The position numbers were made by a program, and so were the translations under genes. 26,589 nucleotides of DNA from UBA1081 sp045639185 (GTDB taxonomy: Bacteria; Bacillota; Clostridia; Oscillospirales; Acutalibacteraceae): contig JAZUCO010000160.1 of NCBI GenBank assembly GCA_045639185.1, forward strand, positions 1 through 26,589, in the 5' to 3' direction. The notes beneath the pieces are model-generated. The model saw nothing but the letters and a program-made list of their open reading frames with translations. It searched no databases and was not told the DNA's origin. Shown piece after piece: positions 7,663 through 16,700 of the stretch (position 1 is the stretch's first letter; the number at the start of each line of letters is the position of its first letter).

Positions 7663-8820
7663 TTACTCCTTTAATAATTCAGCTTCAGCAAGATATTTTT
7701 CGCCCTGAGCCTTGTAGTACAAAGCTTTTGCCTGCTGAATTTCATCAAGCAGAGAAATCTCATCCCATTCGACTTTGCAATCGGGAGCAAAACCGTTCAT
7801 TCTGAGAAACATTCCTGCCACTTTTGTTATCACGGGCGTAAGGATTCGTCTGTAATGCCACAATTCACTTGTGAGCATATCGGTCTGCTGCTGAGCCATT
7901 CTTTCGCTTGTTGACCAGTTAAGACCGAGCATAAAGGGAGGAAGTCCCGTTTTTGCAACAATCTGTTCCATAAGCTGACGGACGGGAATTTCGCTGTCAA
8001 GCATATTGCTGTCGGCACCGATGACTTTTATATCAACGTCACCTACTGCAACAAAGTCCTTGACACCGTTACCTGACTTCATCGCTTCGCTCCAGCCTTT
8101 TGCAATCTGCATCGCTCTCTCCTTTGCATAAGCTTTATCAAGAGCATCATTCTGAGGTCTGTAAGTCACGGCATATCTGAGATTGCCGATTCTCTCCCAG
8201 TTTGTGCCGATTGATTCAAAAATCTGCAGAAGCACGGCACTAACAAAAGGCAGTCCCCGAAGAACAGAATTTCCGTAAAGTTCACCGGCTTCAGGATCAA
8301 GAACAGAGACCATTATTCTGTTCTGATTCCTGACAGTTTTTTCCATGCCGTTTTTAACCGTAAAAACTTCTGTCTGCAAAGGATTCACAGAATTACGGCA
8401 CAGACCGATACTCTCAAGCGGAGCATTATACAGAGAGAAATCTCTGTTATCAGAACTCAGAACCATTTCACCCACTGCAGTACCGTATGTCAGAAGATTA
8501 TCAAGATAAAGATCAATAAATGAGCCTATACCTTTCTGCGTTCCGCCAACATTGACATTAAGAAGAAAATCATCAAGAATTTTCTGTGCCGCAGCATCTT
8601 CGCACACAACATTGAAACCGCCCGTAAGCCTTACAATTTTACATACGGCACCGTCAAGCACGGGCACATTGCGACGCAGGTCAGAATACAATCTGTGCTC
8701 AGCCGCAAGACTTTTGGAATGAAGTCCGTATGCCGAAAAACGGTTATCATAAAGCTGAGGCACACCCTTTACAGATACTTCAGAGCTTTCGCTTTTTCTT
8801 TTCCTTTCAAATAATTTCAT
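7663..8820 (-). CDS. Phage portal protein
   Basis: 385 residues. The portal forms the dodecameric DNA channel at one capsid vertex and docks the terminase. Characteristic segments are RRNVPVLDGAVCKIVRLTGGF near 50-70, LLTYGTAVGEMVL (wing domain), YGNSVLRGLPFVSAVLLQIFESIGTNW, and a C-terminal EIPVRQLMEQIVAKTGLPPFMLGLN followed by the long helix with ERMAQQQTDML. The last 40 residues (EIQQAKALYYKAQGEKYLAEAELLKE) form a crown-like helix. It begins 2 bases after the terminase stop codon, with GAAAGGAATT as ribosome site. Length and composition are normal for short portal proteins of Clostridium-class prophages. Confidence 0.8.
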   Translation of the reverse strand: MKLFERKRKSESSEVSVKGVPQLYDNRFSAYGLHSKSLAAEHRLYSDLRRNVPVLDGAVCKIVRLTGGFNVVCEDAAAQKILDDFLLNVNVGGTQKGIGSFIDLYLDNLLTYGTAVGEMVLSSDNRDFSLYNAPLESIGLCRNSVNPLQTEVFTVKNGMEKTVRNQNRIMVSVLDPEAGELYGNSVLRGLPFVSAVLLQIFESIGTNWERIGNLRYAVTYRPQNDALDKAYAKERAMQIAKGWSEAMKSGNGVKDFVAVGDVDIKVIGADSNMLDSEIPVRQLMEQIVAKTGLPPFMLGLNWSTSERMAQQQTDMLTSELWHYRRILTPVITKVAGMFLRMNGFAPDCKVEWDEISLLDEIQQAKALYYKAQGEKYLAEAELLKE

Positions 8821-8822
8821 TT

Positions 8823-10088
8823 TTAATTCCTTTCGGTTGCCATAACGATAAAACCGTCATCTTCTCTGCCGTAAAGTACGGTGGAAACAAAATACCGCAT
8901 ATCATCCATGGCATGATCATATTCTTTACGCGGAGTATCTTTTACCGAATCTGTATCCCAGCGGTAAAGACCGAATTCTCTTATAATATCGGAACAATGA
9001 GCACAGATTTTTATTCTGTTGCCTTTAAGAGATTCGGAAACTCTTCTGATGCCATCCGTGACATCATTTTTTGCAGGAATCACCCTGAATCTACCGTGAC
9101 GTCTTACACATTCCATAAAACTTACGGCAGAGGGGTCAGCAATTACAGCATTCACCTTTCTGTCCCCTGCAAGGTCTTCAAGCATTGAGTAATACTCCTC
9201 GTCTGTTTTCTGACACCCCTCACGTTTTGAAGACCAGTATCTTTCATCGATTCTGTACCAGATACCGTCTCTGAGTCCCCAAAGTCCCAACGAAAACGGA
9301 TTCACCGTTCCGTAATCGCAGGAAATATAAAACTCTTCACATTCGGGAATATCCTGAGAGACATTGTTTTCACGATTGAAAAAAGGATACACAAGACCTT
9401 CTGCGGCAACCCACTTGCCCTCAACGAATCTTTCAAAAAAAGCTCCCGAATAAAGTGACCGATACCTCTCTATTATTGATTTTGACAGAGACGGATTGTC
9501 TTCCATCACAAAATGAAGATACAGACAATTTTTTTCATCGGCTTTTTCTATCCACTCTTTTTTGAACCAGTGAAGAGGATTTTCAGGATTGCAGTTAAAC
9601 CACAGTTTTGACTCTGCAACAGAACATCTTGCAACAGCCTGTTCAACAAAGGAACGGGGCATAAGCGCAACCTCATCAAGCAGCACACCGCCGAGAGTAA
9701 GCCCCTGAATCAGAGATGCGGAAGATTCATCTCTGCCTCCGAACAGATAAAATCTGTTTTTTGTTCTGCCTGACTCTACTTCGAACATTCCCCGCGAAAT
9801 TTTTTCACGGCAGGAAAATCCAAGGTCAGAAAGAACGGGCAGAAGCGGTGTTACCACATTTCGTCTGAGCGAAGTCACGGTCTTTCCGCACAACGCAAAT
9901 GATGTGTCATTGAAATTACCCATTGCCCAGGCAATAAATGAAACTGACATACAAAGTGTCTTTCCGCTTCTGACAGCACCGTCACAGATTATGCCGTCAA
10001 AATTATTAAGCTCGCTGTTTTTGCACCACCAGGTAAGAACTCTGAGCTGTTTGGGAGAAAAACTTTCAAATTTCACTTTTCTCACCAC
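8823..10088 (-). CDS. Phage terminase large subunit (PBSX/XtmB type)
   Basis: 421 residues; the ATP-driven DNA packaging motor and headful or cos nuclease. Walker A GAVRSGKT spans 37-44, Walker B GVLLDE has Asp138-Glu139, and a coupling-type FNCNPEN follows at 164-170. The RNase-H-like nuclease domain keeps its acidic residues: Asp258 (ISCDYG), Asp318 (VIADPS) and the DHAMDD block at 391-396. All key residues are therefore present. The likely start is GTG at 10088, 23 bases inside the end of the small subunit gene; other GTG codons at 10085 and 10076 are possible starts, and no ATG is suitable. The overlap suggests coupled translation. Confidence 0.85.
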   Translation of the reverse strand: MVRKVKFESFSPKQLRVLTWWCKNSELNNFDGIICDGAVRSGKTLCMSVSFIAWAMGNFNDTSFALCGKTVTSLRRNVVTPLLPVLSDLGFSCREKISRGMFEVESGRTKNRFYLFGGRDESSASLIQGLTLGGVLLDEVALMPRSFVEQAVARCSVAESKLWFNCNPENPLHWFKKEWIEKADEKNCLYLHFVMEDNPSLSKSIIERYRSLYSGAFFERFVEGKWVAAEGLVYPFFNRENNVSQDIPECEEFYISCDYGTVNPFSLGLWGLRDGIWYRIDERYWSSKREGCQKTDEEYYSMLEDLAGDRKVNAVIADPSAVSFMECVRRHGRFRVIPAKNDVTDGIRRVSESLKGNRIKICAHCSDIIREFGLYRWDTDSVKDTPRKEYDHAMDDMRYFVSTVLYGREDDGFIVMATERN

Positions 10089-10548
10089 TCAATGTTGATG
10101 CACTCTTTTCAAGAGCTTCATAAAATGACTGTCCTGCATCCTGAACTGCAATTTCTGAAATATCACCTAATTTTTCAAGTGCTTTTATACGGTCAAAAAA
10201 TTTTATTTCAAGTCCGCCGCCTTTAGGTCTTTTGATTTCGGCAACATTAAAAAGATCAAGTGAATCAAAATCAGTATTTTCCGCATTTTCGGAAAACAGG
10301 AGTTTTACCGCATCTGCCGAAGATGCAAATGCGATTCTCCGCAGGCCGTTGCGGACATCATAAGAAGATATTTTTTCTTCTTTTCTGATTTTTTCAACTG
10401 ATTCTCTTATGTATGATTTTGCAAGAAGTTTTCTGCCATGAATTTCGGGACAGATTTTATATCCTGCTTTCACTGCCGCCTCAGCAGGGTTGCCGAGAGC
10501 AACATAAAGACGGCAGAACAACTCTTCACGATTGGTCGCTTTTTTCAT
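10066..10548 (-). CDS. Phage terminase small subunit
   Basis: 160 residues from the ATG at 10548 (MKKATNREELF), preceded by AAAGGATGATGAA. The N-terminal helix-turn-helix has the Terminase_2 pattern: FCRLYVALGNPAEAAVKAGYK, then GRKLLAKSYIRESVEKI. This region binds the packaging site on DNA. A second part with RIKALEKLGDI matches the oligomerisation segment of the family. In-frame Met codons exist further upstream at 10581 and 10593. The one at 10581 overlaps the stop of a short basic frame (ATGA), so a longer N-terminus MRGVLQRKDDE is possible. No strong SigA promoter is visible upstream on this strand. Confidence 0.75.
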   Translation of the reverse strand: MKKATNREELFCRLYVALGNPAEAAVKAGYKICPEIHGRKLLAKSYIRESVEKIRKEEKISSYDVRNGLRRIAFASSADAVKLLFSENAENTDFDSLDLFNVAEIKRPKGGGLEIKFFDRIKALEKLGDISEIAVQDAGQSFYEALEKSASTLSGEKSEI

Positions 10549-10577
10549 TTCATCATCCTTTCTTTGTAAAACGCCTC

Positions 10578-10634
10578 TCATAAGTAGTCCCAACTACCCT
10601 TTTTGACCCACTTTTTTCGGGTCGATTTTGGCAT
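10578..10634 (-). CDS. Possible 18-residue basic peptide, ATGA-coupled to the terminase small subunit
   Basis: A short frame (MPKSTRKKWVKKGSWDYL) starts at 10634 and its TGA stop overlaps an in-frame Met of the terminase small subunit gene at 10581 (ATGA). Seven of 18 residues are Lys or Arg. No convincing ribosome site precedes it. It may be the tail end of a lost upstream gene, a leader peptide, or chance. Confidence 0.25.
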   Translation of the reverse strand: MPKSTRKKWVKKGSWDYL

Positions 10635-10680
10635 TTTTCAAAATGTTTACAAATTGTTCACAAATTAAACCCGAAAAAGT
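10610..10680. repeat. Long-arm inverted repeat upstream of the phage operon
   Basis: ACTTTTTTCGGGT (10610-10622) and ACCCGAAAAAGT (10669-10680) are complementary over 12 bases with one extra T, separated by 46 bp. The left arm also ends a second repeat, GACCC (10605-10609)/GGGTC (10619-10623). The spacer holds CATTTT-TC-AAAATG (about 10632-10645) and two ACAAATT copies. It lies between the divergent phage and ydbC-like genes and could be an operator, a packaging site or a leader structure. Confidence 0.45.
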
Positions 10681-10722
10681 ATGATTTTGCACAAAGTTTC
10701 AAAATAAAAATATAAAAAACTA

Positions 10723-10751
10723 TTGATTTTTATTTTTTTTATTTATATAAT
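10723..10751 (+). promoter_or_regulatory. Promoter of the ydbC-like gene
   Basis: TTGATT (10723-10728) and TATAAT (10746-10751) are separated by 17 bases in a very AT-rich stretch, with GGAGG at 10771-10774 and the ATG at 10783. Confidence 0.7.
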
Positions 10752-10782
10752 ATAAGTAACAAATTTTTCTGGAGGAATTATC

Positions 10783-11007
10783 ATGCCGGAATTCACTTAT
10801 GAAATCGTAAAAACATTCGGAGTTATCTCAGAAGGCGCAGGCGGCTGGGCAAAAGAACTCAATCTTATCAGCTGGAACGGTAAAGAACCCAAGTACGATA
10901 TCCGTGACTGGGGTCCCGACCACGAAAAAATGGGTAAGGGTGTAACTCTTACAGCAGACGATGCAAAAGCTCTTAAGGCTCTTCTTGCAGACATCGATTT
11001 TGAATAA
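10783..11007 (+). CDS. ydbC: YdbC-like PC4-family single-stranded nucleic-acid-binding protein
   Basis: 74 residues, complete. The sequence FTYEIVKTFGVISE ... GWAKELNLISWNG, KYDIRDWGPDHEKMGKGVTLT and the final helix DDAKALKALLADI match the bacterial YdbC group, structural relatives of the eukaryotic coactivator PC4, which bind single-stranded DNA as dimers. The conserved W, KYDIRxW and GKGxTL elements are all present. It is a single-gene unit: strong promoter, GGAGG 8 bases before the ATG, and a hairpin terminator or attenuator before the GH31 gene. Its cellular role is poorly known; involvement in transcription or DNA repair is only a family inference. Confidence 0.85.
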   Translation: MPEFTYEIVKTFGVISEGAGGWAKELNLISWNGKEPKYDIRDWGPDHEKMGKGVTLTADDAKALKALLADIDFE

Positions 11008-11064
11008 AATATAAATAACTACATATTCAGCCTGACTGATTTTCCGTCGGGTTGGAGAAATGAG

Positions 11065-11109
11065 CCGAATTTTTCGTCAGCAACAGGCGAAAAAATCGGT
11101 TTTTGTTTT
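11065..11109 (+). terminator. Intrinsic terminator or attenuator between ydbC and the GH31 gene
   Basis: CCGAATTTTTCG (11065-11076) pairs with CGAAAAAATCGG (11088-11099) with one mismatch across an 11-base loop, followed by TTTTTGTTTT. A smaller hairpin CCTGAC (11031-11036)/GTCGGG (11046-11051) lies before it. No clear promoter was seen between this hairpin and the GH31 start, so readthrough past it may be how the GH31 gene is expressed. Confidence 0.65.
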
Positions 11110-11131
11110 ATCTACAAGGAGTTGAAACACT

Positions 11132-13564
11132 ATGGAACATTTCATAAATGCCTTTTCTGATGAAATGAACGGAAAAACACCCGCCTCTCAGACTTTCATT
11201 AAAGGCAATATGCGAATCAGCATTATCACATCAAGACTTATAAGAATTGAAACTCAGCCCGACCTCAAATTCTGTGACCTTTCCACGCAGGCTGTGCTCA
11301 ACAGAAATTTTGATACACCTGCATTCACCGTAACAGAAACAGAAAGCAACTTCACAATAAAAACAGACGATGTTGCATTTGTTTTCTCTGCAGAGGGTGA
11401 ACTCATTCAGGCTGTTATGAAGAATATGACCGACAGTGATTTCAAAAAAGGAAATCTAGGCGGCACAAGAAGAACCCTTGATATGACAAAGGGCAAGGTA
11501 AAAATTGAAGACGGTATTCTCTCCCGTAACGGTGCCGCAATCATTGACGATTCAGACAGTCTTGTTTTCTGTGAAGACGGTACGGTTGCACCGAGAAATG
11601 AATTTCTGAACAGACTTAACGGCGGCACAGATAAATATGTTTTTGCATACGGTCACGATTACAGAGCCGCTCTCCGTGACTTTTACAAACTTACAGGCAA
11701 AACTCCCCTTATCCCCCGTTTTGCATTCGGCAACTGGTGGAGCCGTTACAAAGCATACACTCAGCAGGAATATCTCGACCTTATGAACAGATTCACAAGC
11801 AGTGAGATTCCCGTTACCGTTGCAACAATTGATATGGACTGGCATTGGGTTGATATCAAAAAGCAGTTCGGCAAAGAAATTGAAGAATTTATCAAAAAAA
11901 ACCGTAAGGTTGACGGTATAAAGAACAACATTATGGCTGCATTCCAGTCATCAGGCTGGACAGGTTACAGTTGGAATACAGAGCTTTTCCCCGACTACAA
12001 AGGTTTCCTCAGAACTCTTCAGGACAGCAATTTCAAAGTAACAGTCAATCTTCATCCCTGCGACGGTGTCCGCTTCTTTGAAGATATGTACAAAGAATTT
12101 GCGGAATTTATGGGCATTGACCCCGAAAGCAAAAAGACAATTGAATTTGACATTTCAGATAAAAAATTCACAGAAGGCTACTTCAGATTCCTTCACAACA
12201 AATACGAAGAAGAAGGTGTTGACTTCTGGTGGATTGACTGGCAACAGGGTGTAAAATCTCCCGTCAAGGGTCTTGATCCTCTGTGGTGGCTCAACCACTA
12301 TCACAGTCTTGACATTGCCCGTGACGGCAAAAGACCTCTCATTCTCTCCCGTTATGCAGGAATCGGCAGCCACAGATACCCCCTCGGCTTCTCAGGTGAC
12401 ACACTTGTTGTATGGCCTGCACTTAACTTCCAGCCCTACTTCACAATCAACGCATCAAACATCGGTTACTCATGGTGGAGCCACGATATCGGCGGTCATC
12501 AGATGGGTAAGCGTGACGATGACCTTTATATCCGCTGGCTTCAGTTCGGTGTTTTCAGTCCCGTAAACAGACTTCACTCAACAAGCAACGAATTCCTCGG
12601 CAAAGAACCCTGGAAATTCTCAAAAGACACTGAAATGAATGCTGCACGCTGGCTCAGATTCCGTCACAAACTGATACCTTATATATACACAATGAATATG
12701 CTCACTCATCGTGACGGCAAGCCCCTTATGGAGCCTATGTATTATGAATACCCCGAAAACGATGAAGCATACAATGTTCCCAATCAGTACCTTTTCGGCA
12801 CAGAGCTTATCGTTTCACCCATCACACAGAAACTCAGCAAAAAAACTCTCACAGCTTCCGCAGATGTATGGCTTCCCGAAGGCAGATATACAGATATCTT
12901 CACAGGCAGAATATATCAGGGCGGTAAAAAGCTTAAAATGTTCCGTGATCTGTCTTCAATTCCCGTTCTTGCAAAGGAAGGTTCAATCATTCCCCTTGCA
13001 GCTGACGACAGAACAAACAACTGGAAGAATCCCAAGGATATGGAAATTCTCATCTACAGAGGAAACGGCAGTTTCAGTCTTTACGAAGATGACGGTGAAA
13101 CAATGGCATACAAAAACGGTGCTTTTGCCGAAACTCTGTTTGATATCACAGAAGAAACCGGAGACGTTGTTTTCACAATCAATCCCGCAGAGGGTGATAC
13201 TTCGGTAATCCCCGAAAAACGCAGATACACTCTTCTTTTCAAGGATATTGCAGACAGCGAAAAGATTTTTGTAACTCTCAACGGCAAAAGAGTCCCCTTT
13301 GAAACATCAAAGGAAGACGGCACAATCGTTATCAGGGCAGAAATCACTCCCGAAGACAGATTCCGTGTCACAATGAGAGGAATAACAGCAAAAACAAACC
13401 CCGACAAAAAAGAAATGATCACAGATTTGCTTTCAAAAGTTCAGGGCAGCAACAATTACAAAATGATCTGCTATGCTTCATTCCTCAAAGATGCCACAAA
13501 AAACAATATTTTTGCAGACAAAACAGTAAAAGATTCTGTTAAAGAAATTACAGAAATGCTGTAA
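11132..13564 (+). CDS. Intracellular GH31 family glycoside hydrolase (alpha-glucosidase/alpha-xylosidase type)
   Basis: 810 residues with no signal peptide, so cytoplasmic. Retaining GH31 TIM-barrel signatures: PRFAFGNWWSRYKAYT (195-210), TIDMDWHW (232-239), EGVDFWWIDWQQG with candidate nucleophile Asp369, RYPLGFSGDT with candidate acid/base Asp423, and WWSHDIGGH (448-456). The N-terminal beta-sandwich and a C-terminal beta domain with LYEDDG (near 650) are typical. The WIDWQQG variant differs from the common WIDMNE of standard alpha-glucosidases, so the exact specificity (glucoside, xyloside or related) is open. AAGGAG lies 10 bases before the ATG. An extra helical tail of about 55 residues follows the beta domain. 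A GPH symporter is encoded on the far side of the phage operon. Confidence 0.85.
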   Translation: MEHFINAFSDEMNGKTPASQTFIKGNMRISIITSRLIRIETQPDLKFCDLSTQAVLNRNFDTPAFTVTETESNFTIKTDDVAFVFSAEGELIQAVMKNMTDSDFKKGNLGGTRRTLDMTKGKVKIEDGILSRNGAAIIDDSDSLVFCEDGTVAPRNEFLNRLNGGTDKYVFAYGHDYRAALRDFYKLTGKTPLIPRFAFGNWWSRYKAYTQQEYLDLMNRFTSSEIPVTVATIDMDWHWVDIKKQFGKEIEEFIKKNRKVDGIKNNIMAAFQSSGWTGYSWNTELFPDYKGFLRTLQDSNFKVTVNLHPCDGVRFFEDMYKEFAEFMGIDPESKKTIEFDISDKKFTEGYFRFLHNKYEEEGVDFWWIDWQQGVKSPVKGLDPLWWLNHYHSLDIARDGKRPLILSRYAGIGSHRYPLGFSGDTLVVWPALNFQPYFTINASNIGYSWWSHDIGGHQMGKRDDDLYIRWLQFGVFSPVNRLHSTSNEFLGKEPWKFSKDTEMNAARWLRFRHKLIPYIYTMNMLTHRDGKPLMEPMYYEYPENDEAYNVPNQYLFGTELIVSPITQKLSKKTLTASADVWLPEGRYTDIFTGRIYQGGKKLKMFRDLSSIPVLAKEGSIIPLAADDRTNNWKNPKDMEILIYRGNGSFSLYEDDGETMAYKNGAFAETLFDITEETGDVVFTINPAEGDTSVIPEKRRYTLLFKDIADSEKIFVTLNGKRVPFETSKEDGTIVIRAEITPEDRFRVTMRGITAKTNPDKKEMITDLLSKVQGSNNYKMICYASFLKDATKNNIFADKTVKDSVKEITEML

Positions 13565-13578
13565 AAAGAAAAAAAGAC

Positions 13579-13617
13579 AATAACGGCAGTAATTATTTAT
13601 TGCCGTTATTTTTTATT
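13579..13617 (+). terminator. Terminator of the GH31 gene
   Basis: Perfect 10-bp stem AATAACGGCA (13579-13588)/TGCCGTTATT (13601-13610) with a 12-base loop, followed by TTTTATT. It lies 15 bases after the stop codon. Confidence 0.85.
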
Positions 13618-13667
13618 CCGCTTTGTTCAATTTACATAAGTTTTACAATTTTACACATCTTTTAATG

Positions 13668-13696
13668 TTGACTTTTGTTATATATTACGTTATAAT
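13668..13696 (+). promoter_or_regulatory. Promoter of the giant dockerin protein gene
   Basis: TTGACT (13668-13673) and TATAAT (13691-13696), exactly 17 bases apart, with AGGAAAGG at 13733-13740. Confidence 0.75.
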
Positions 13697-13749
13697 GCAT
13701 TTGTATATCTAATAAGATATAATAATAAAATTAGGAAAGGACAATGATT

Positions 13750-16700
13750 ATGAAAACAAAGATCAGAACTAAATCTTTTCTTGCATTACTTCTTACTCTT
13801 GTAATGCTGTTTTCAGTAATGTCTCCCGTAACATCACTTGCAGCGGGTCTTGATGTTGACTTATCTTTCTTAGGTTCAAACACAAAACTCACTTCAAAAA
13901 CGGACTACAACGTAGCACCCGGTGTAACGGAATCTCACATTATCACACACAACAAAGACGGTTCAAACCAGATCAAGAGCTTTGCACTTGAAGTTGACCT
14001 GTCAAATCCCAACGTTGGTATTCTTGCCAGCTACAACAACTATATGGACAACCTTGCAGGAACTCCTGTATGGGGCATGCAGACTGTCCGCGATCAGGCT
14101 GTTGCTGCTGAAAAATATTATCAGCAGGCAGATCCTAACTTCCAGATCGTCGGCGGTGTAAACGGTGACTTCTTCAATATGTCAACAGGTGCTCCCACAG
14201 GAACTCTTGTTATGAACGGCAAAACATACAACACTAACAACAGCTGGAACTATTTTGCTATTCTTGATGACGGCTCTGCTGTTATCGGTTCAGGTGCAGC
14301 ACCTGCAAACGCAAAAGAAGTTGTCGGCGGCCCCGCAATCATCCTCAAAGACGGTGTTATTGACGCAACAAGCGGCTACGGTGTGGATCAGCTTCCCAGA
14401 ACTGCTGTAGGTATCAAGGCAGACGGCACAGTTGTTTTCGTAGTAGCTGACGGTCGTCAGGCTCCTGACTCCTGCGGTCAGACATTCCAGGAACTTGCAG
14501 AAGAAATGAAAGCACTCGGCTGTGTTGACGCTCTTTCACTTGACGGCGGCGGATCAGCAACAATGGTTTCTCAGCACGAAGGTGAGAATGCTCTTGCTTG
14601 TATCAACAGCCCCTCTGACGGTACAGAAAGAACAGTTTCAACTGCTATCCTTATCTATTCAAACGCAGCTCCCGACGGACAGTTTGATCACGCAGTTCTT
14701 ACTCCCAACAACGAAATCTATACTCCCGGTTCAACAGTAGAACTTGCTGCAAAGGGTGTTGACTCATCAGGTGCAGCAGCAGATCTTCCTGCTGACGGTG
14801 TATTCACTCTTAAAGACGATTCATTCGGCACAATCGAAGGAAACGTATTCACATCAACAGGCAAAACAGGTACTGTTACTGTTGAATATGTTGTAAACGG
14901 CTTTGCAAAAGGCTCAACAACATTTGAAATTCAGGCTCCCGATTACATCGGCTTCACAAACACAGAAGTAAGCCTTGGTTTCGAAGCACAGACAGACTTC
15001 GGCGTTCAGGTAAAATACAACGACAAGAAAGTCAACTACAAAATCGGCGATATCGTATGGTCAATGAGCGATCCCACAATGGGTTCATTCTCAGGCAATA
15101 CATTCACATCATCAGATTCAGCATCAGTTACAGGTATTGTTACTGCAACTTCTGCATTTGATGAAAACGTAAAGGGTGAAATTACTGCAGTTATCGGTAA
15201 GCTCCCCTCAATCATCTGGGACTTTGAAAATCCCGAAGATTATGTTTTCGGTACCGGTGTTTATGAAGCCAGCGGCGGCACTATTACATCATACGAATCT
15301 GACTATGTTCCCGGCACAACAACAATGATCAAGGGTTCATACGGCAGAGGCGCAACATCTGTTGCAACAGTTGTCAATGCAGATGAAGGCAAAGTCCGTT
15401 TTGACTCTTATGCTCTTAAGTTTGATTATGACCTTACTAATGTAGGCGCTGTTACTGAAGGTGCTTGTATCGGTGGCGTTTCTGCAACAGAATCAACAGA
15501 AGGTACACCCACAGCTGTCGGTATGTGGCTCTATGCTCCCGAAGGCACACCTAACCTCTGGGTTCGTATGAGATTCAGAGACGGTAACGGTTCTGTTCAG
15601 ACTGTTAATTTCACAGAAAACTACGCACAGTTCGCAGATACAGGTAATAACACATATACAGGTATCGGTGGCATCAACTGGACAGGCTGGAAGTACCTTG
15701 AAGCAGACCTGTCAAACTTTGTTGCTCCTTTCAGCTTCTTTGCAGGTGAAACAATCCGTCTTATGATCCTCAACAACAGTTCAGGTCATTATACTTATAC
15801 AGGTCCTGCAGAAGGTACAAATGCAGCCGGTGTTCCCCTGAGTTCATATAAATATCTTCCTCAGGCAGACAGAAAAGGTACTGTTTATATCGATAACGTT
15901 CAGTTCGTTTACGGTGCAAATACAGACGACGTTAACAATCCCGTTATCAACTCAATAAAAGTCGGTAATGCTGACCGTTCAGATATGGTCAACATCGGTG
16001 CTGATACAGTTGTTGCAAACAACGATATGCTTATTCAGGCATCATTTGCAGATTTTGAAGACAAGTATGCAACAGGTATCAACTACGATGCATGCCGTCT
16101 TTACATCGACGGTAAGGACGTTACTGCTGATACTCAGCTTGTTGACGGTGAATTCAACTACATCAGCAAGCTCGCAAACGGTATCCACTCCGTAAAACTC
16201 GTTGTCCGTGACAAGTTCAACAACGAAACAGCAGAAACACGTTATTTCACAGTTAACGGTACTCAGAATCTTCCCACAGTCAAGGTTGAAGCAGGTTCAG
16301 CTTCCTGCGTTCTTAACGATCAGTTCACAATGAACGTTGTTTCAAACGCAGCAGACAAGATCACATCAGTTACAACAGAAATCCAGCTTGATGCAGACAT
16401 TGTAAAAGACGCATCTGCTCTTACTATCGAAGGTGCAGAAGGCTTTACAGTATCAAGCGAATACAACAACGGTCTTCTCAAACTCACAATCACAAAAGAA
16501 GTTGCAACAGTTTCAGAAGATGCAGAAGCAACAAGCTTTGCTCCCATCGCAACAATCAAGGCTGCAATTCCTCACAATGTTGCAAAAGGAAAGAATTTCT
16601 CGTTCAGAGTTCTTCAGGGCGCAATCACATTCAACGATGCAGAATGCGTAACAGATACATTCGCAGCATCAACAGTTGAAATTCCCGTTGCTGAAACATA

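Noticed and set aside
8730..9188. 152-codon plus-strand frame across portal and terminase genes
   Set aside because: Antisense shadow of two well-supported phage genes.
4081..10634. Complete prophage
   Set aside because: No integrase, repressor, replication, tail, lysis or attachment-site sequence is visible on either side within the window.
11008..11131. Riboswitch before the GH31 gene
   Set aside because: Only two simple hairpins are seen, and no known riboswitch core could be recognised.
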